Assembly (NCBI GenBank): GCA_026387845.1 | Contig: JAPLKX010000398.1 | Coordinates: 1-8,823 of the forward strand | Reading direction: 5' to 3' | DNA length: 8,823 nucleotides | DNA from: Candidatus Hydrogenedentota bacterium | GTDB taxonomy: Bacteria; Hydrogenedentota; Hydrogenedentia; Hydrogenedentales; SLHB01 | Position numbers and translations under genes: made by a program | The notes under the pieces: model-generated | Databases searched by the model: none | Seen by the model: the letters and a program-made list of their open reading frames with translations, nothing else | Told to the model about the DNA's origin: nothing | Shown here: positions 7,426 to 8,823 of the stretch, in pieces | Numbering within the stretch: the stretch's first letter is position 1 | Layout of the letters: every line of letters starts with the position of its first letter

Positions 7426-7530
7426 AAGTGCAATTGACGTGCCCGAAAATCAGCCGGCGGCAAATGCGTAAAGGTTTGTTCGGCCGATTGTTACAAAACC
7501 CCTCGAAAACAGGTGTGATCTATTGCACTT
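7426..7530. repeat. 9-bp inverted repeat in the cooS promoter region
   Basis: AAGTGCAAT (7426-7434) and its exact reverse complement ATTGCACTT (7522-7530) lie 87 nt apart, about 30 and 125 nt upstream of the cooS start codon. Two identical half-sites in opposite orientation could be regulator sites or could occur by chance. Confidence 0.45.
7514..7529. promoter_or_regulatory. Candidate CRP/FNR-family operator upstream of cooS
   Basis: TGTGA-N6-GCACT matches eight of ten defined positions of the CRP consensus TGTGA-N6-TCACA. The CO sensor CooA belongs to this regulator family and controls coo operons in R. rubrum, with a related dyad. The site sits about 117 nt upstream of the cooS ATG. No regulator gene is in the window, so which protein binds, if any, is unknown. 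Confidence 0.35.
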
Positions 7531-7604
7531 AGCGCAAACGCCCGCCTGGAAAGCGGCGCATATTCAGAACCCCGTCACGCCCCCGCGAGGCCAATTACTT
7601 GCGG

Positions 7605-7622
7605 AAATCCGAAACCGGATTT
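7605..7622. repeat. Short hairpin in the intergenic region
   Basis: AAATCCG (7605-7611) and CGGATTT (7616-7622) form a 7-bp stem with an AAAC loop. An overlapping alternative fold pairs TGCG with CGCA around the T-run at 7626-7630. It has no obvious link to either flanking gene. Confidence 0.45.
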
Positions 7623-7758
7623 GCGGTTTTTCGCATCCCAGAGCGAAAAACAGGGACTGAGGAGCTGGTGAAAAAGTGGCAGAAAGGGTACGAGCCGCAA
7701 AAAGCGTGTCTGCTATGAAAATTTCCTGTTCTTTCAGATCCAGCCCTGATGCAGACAG

Positions 7759-7842
7759 CGTAGGTCCGAATTCCGATTCGGACTGGATAACCCGCCTGGC
7801 CCGTCCCATTCGGAGATGAGACCTACGTTTTCGGCCGTAGGT
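7759..7842. repeat. Structured palindromic repeat element
   Basis: The heptamer CGTAGGT occurs at 7759-7765, inverted at 7821-7827 and direct again at 7836-7842. CGTAGGTC (7759-7766) and GACCTACG (7820-7827) bound a 69-nt unit. Inside it GTCCGAA (7764-7770) and TTCGGAC (7777-7783) form a hairpin with a 6-nt loop. A second hairpin joins 7821-7827 to 7836-7842. Several alternative, mutually exclusive stems are therefore possible. The arrangement resembles REP- or MITE-like dispersed elements; no second full copy is in the window, so this is inference. Confidence 0.5.
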
Positions 7843-7845
7843 TTT
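7821..7845 (+). terminator. Terminator-like hairpin with short T-run
   Basis: A 7-bp stem (ACCTACG/CGTAGGT) with an 8-nt loop is followed by TTTT on the plus strand. The stem is short and no plus-strand gene lies upstream within the window, so it could at most stop stray plus-strand transcription toward cooC. It is also part of the palindromic repeat. Confidence 0.2.
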
Positions 7846-7926
7846 CATCGTTTGCGGGGGCGGCAAAGCCTCATGAAGAACTGCCTGACGCCGGACGCCA
7901 CATCATCCTTTCCGCCTCCTGGTGCG

Positions 7927-7956
7927 TTAATTCTCAAGACACGGCCTTGGTAATAG
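7927..7956 (+). promoter_or_regulatory. Weak sigma70-like promoter candidate for cooC
   Basis: TTAATT (7927-7932) and TAATAG (7951-7956) are separated by 18 nt and lie about 60 nt upstream of the cooC ATG. Both hexamers are poor matches, and the host's promoter consensus is unknown. Confidence 0.2.
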
Positions 7957-8000
7957 CAGCGGGACAGGGTAGGCATGAGGCTTGCTCACCCAAGCGCAGC

Positions 8001-8006
8001 CAGGAG
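8001..8006 (+). promoter_or_regulatory. Ribosome binding site of cooC
   Basis: CAGGAG ends 10 nt before the ATG at 8017. It supports that start over an in-frame ATG at 7975, which would add 14 residues ahead of the canonical P-loop N terminus. Confidence 0.7.
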
Positions 8007-8016
8007 TATTCAGTTC

Positions 8017-8805
8017 ATGAAAATAGCCATTTCCGGTAAAGGCGGCACGGGCAAGACCACGTTGGCGGCGCTTCTTGCACGCACACTCGCCGACGCCGGC
8101 ACGCCCGTCATCGCCGTCGATGCCGATCCCGATGCCAACCTCGCGTCCGCACTGGGAATCCCACCCGAAGAAGCCCCCGAACCCATCAGCGGGTTGAAAG
8201 AACTGATCAGGGAGCGCACAGAATCCAAGAACGGGTACGGCGCCTATTTCAAGATCAACCCCGACGTCCGCGACCTGCCCGAGAAGTACAGCCGCATGGT
8301 CCACGGCGTCCGCCTGCTCACGCTCGGCGGGGTTGCCACAGGCGGCGGCGGCTGCATCTGCCCCGAAAGCGCCCTACTGAAAGCGCTGGTGACCCATCTG
8401 CTGTTGCGGCCCGGTGAAGTCGTTATCCTCGACATGGAAGCCGGGATAGAACACCTCGGCAGGGCCACAGCCCAGACCGTGTCGGCAATGATTATCGTGG
8501 CCGAACCCGGCATGCGAAGCATTCAGACCGCCCACACCATCCGCCGGCTTGCCGCGGAAATCCAGATCCCGCGCCTGGGTGTCGTCATAAACAAGGTCGC
8601 CCCCGGCGCCGACCTCACGCCCCTCACCGCCAAGCTCGACGGCCTCCCCATCCTCGGCACCCTTTCCTACGACGCCCGAATCGCTCACGCCGATCTCAAC
8701 GGCGTCTCCCCATACCTCGGCGCCGAACCCCAAGCCTCCGAAATCCGCGCCATCCTCGCCGCCATTCGGAAAATTCAGGGACAGACTACGAATTTCAAAA
8801 ACTAG
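8017..8805 (+). CDS. cooC: CO dehydrogenase nickel-insertion ATPase (CooC/AcsF family)
   Basis: CooC is a MinD/SIMIBI-class ATPase that delivers nickel to the CODH C-cluster; the related AcsF serves acetyl-CoA synthase. The protein has 262 residues. The deviant Walker A motif GKGGTGKTT (7-15) carries the signature lysine Lys8. DADPDAN (34-40) is the switch region, and LDMEAG with Asp138 is the Walker B region. The nickel-binding CxC motif is Cys112 and Cys114, at the same numbers as in Carboxydothermus CooC1. It starts at ATG 8017, divergent from the cooS operon, so CODH and its maturation factor may share control signals. The last residues (GQTTNF) come from a 20-bp sequence that is repeated exactly beyond the stop codon, so the native C terminus may have been altered by a repeat. 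CooC versus AcsF cannot be settled by motifs alone. Confidence 0.96.
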   Translation: MKIAISGKGGTGKTTLAALLARTLADAGTPVIAVDADPDANLASALGIPPEEAPEPISGLKELIRERTESKNGYGAYFKINPDVRDLPEKYSRMVHGVRLLTLGGVATGGGGCICPESALLKALVTHLLLRPGEVVILDMEAGIEHLGRATAQTVSAMIIVAEPGMRSIQTAHTIRRLAAEIQIPRLGVVINKVAPGADLTPLTAKLDGLPILGTLSYDARIAHADLNGVSPYLGAEPQASEIRAILAAIRKIQGQTTNFKN

Positions 8806-8823
8806 GGACAGACTACGAATTTC
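8777..8823 (+). repeat. Perfect 20-bp direct repeat at the end of cooC, period 27
   Basis: AGGGACAGACTACGAATTTC occurs at 8777-8796 and again at 8804-8823, separated by AAAAACT. The first copy codes for the end of CooC, and the second begins with the last two bases of the TAG stop. The window ends with the second copy, so more units may follow. The spacing is too short for a CRISPR array, and an origin as a dispersed repeat is inferred. Confidence 0.85.

Larger units (their letters stand above)
7398..8016. other. Divergent intergenic region between cooS and cooC
   Basis: These 619 bases separate the two divergent start codons and must carry the promoters for both transcripts. The cooS-proximal third (about 7398-7560) contains a CRP/FNR-like dyad and a 9-bp inverted repeat. 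The middle (about 7600-7845) is rich in short hairpins and looks like an inserted repeat element. The cooC-proximal part (about 7846-8016) holds a weak sigma70-like promoter and a small hairpin with GCTTG/CAAGC arms at 7980-7995, just ahead of the cooC ribosome site. Short open frames on both strands lack ribosome sites and recognisable protein features. Confidence 0.8.

Noticed and set aside
7530..7719. About 61 codons open on the plus strand, ending in TGA near 7717-7719
   Set aside because: There is no ATG start and no placed ribosome site; it is more likely part of the repeat element.
7564..7866. 100-codon minus-strand frame in the intergenic region
   Set aside because: It reads through the palindromic repeat, has no ribosome site seen and no recognisable protein feature.
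7975..8016. Longer cooC starting at ATG 7975
   Set aside because: The ATG at 8017 has a CAGGAG site and gives the standard MKIAISGKGGTGKTT-type N terminus; the extra 14 residues have no counterpart.
8777..8823. Start of a CRISPR array
   Set aside because: The repeat is 20 bp with only a 7-bp gap and lies partly inside a coding sequence, unlike repeat-spacer arrays.

Overview
The window holds a carbon monoxide dehydrogenase/acetyl-CoA synthase (CODH/ACS) locus of the carbonyl branch of the Wood-Ljungdahl pathway. It comes from a GC-rich anaerobic bacterium. AcsB is of the bacterial type, with the N-terminal CODH-docking region present. I cannot name the lineage from sequence alone. A 20-bp direct repeat at the right edge and a structured intergenic repeat suggest a genome with many dispersed short repeats.

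Layout: from 7397 down to the left edge, six genes run on the minus strand as one tight operon. In transcription order they are cooS (Ni-CODH, 7397-5421), a CooF-type four-cluster ferredoxin (5402-4875), a NuoE-like [2Fe-2S] protein (4878-4387), a NuoF/HydB-like FMN/NAD(H) flavoprotein with a C-terminal ferredoxin domain (4390-2483), a NuoG/HoxU-like [2Fe-2S]/2x[4Fe-4S] protein with a C-terminal zinc-ribbon-like motif (2453 or 2471 to 1605), and acsB (1608 to beyond position 1, 3' end missing). Three of the junctions are 4-bp ATGA overlaps. A divergent gene on the plus strand, cooC (8017-8805), encodes the CODH nickel-insertion ATPase. The 619 bases between cooS and cooC hold both promoters, a CRP/FNR-like dyad and a structured repeat, but no convincing gene.

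How the genes work together: CooS interconverts CO2 and CO, AcsB joins CO, a methyl group and CoA into acetyl-CoA, and CooC loads nickel. The notable part is the complete NuoE/NuoF/NuoG-N-like electron module placed between the CODH and the ACS genes, with CooF as the likely connector. No hydrogenase catalytic domain is present. This predicts a soluble complex that couples CODH/ACS directly to NAD(H), possibly with ferredoxin in a flavin-based bifurcating or confurcating arrangement. The methyl-branch and corrinoid protein genes are not in the window.
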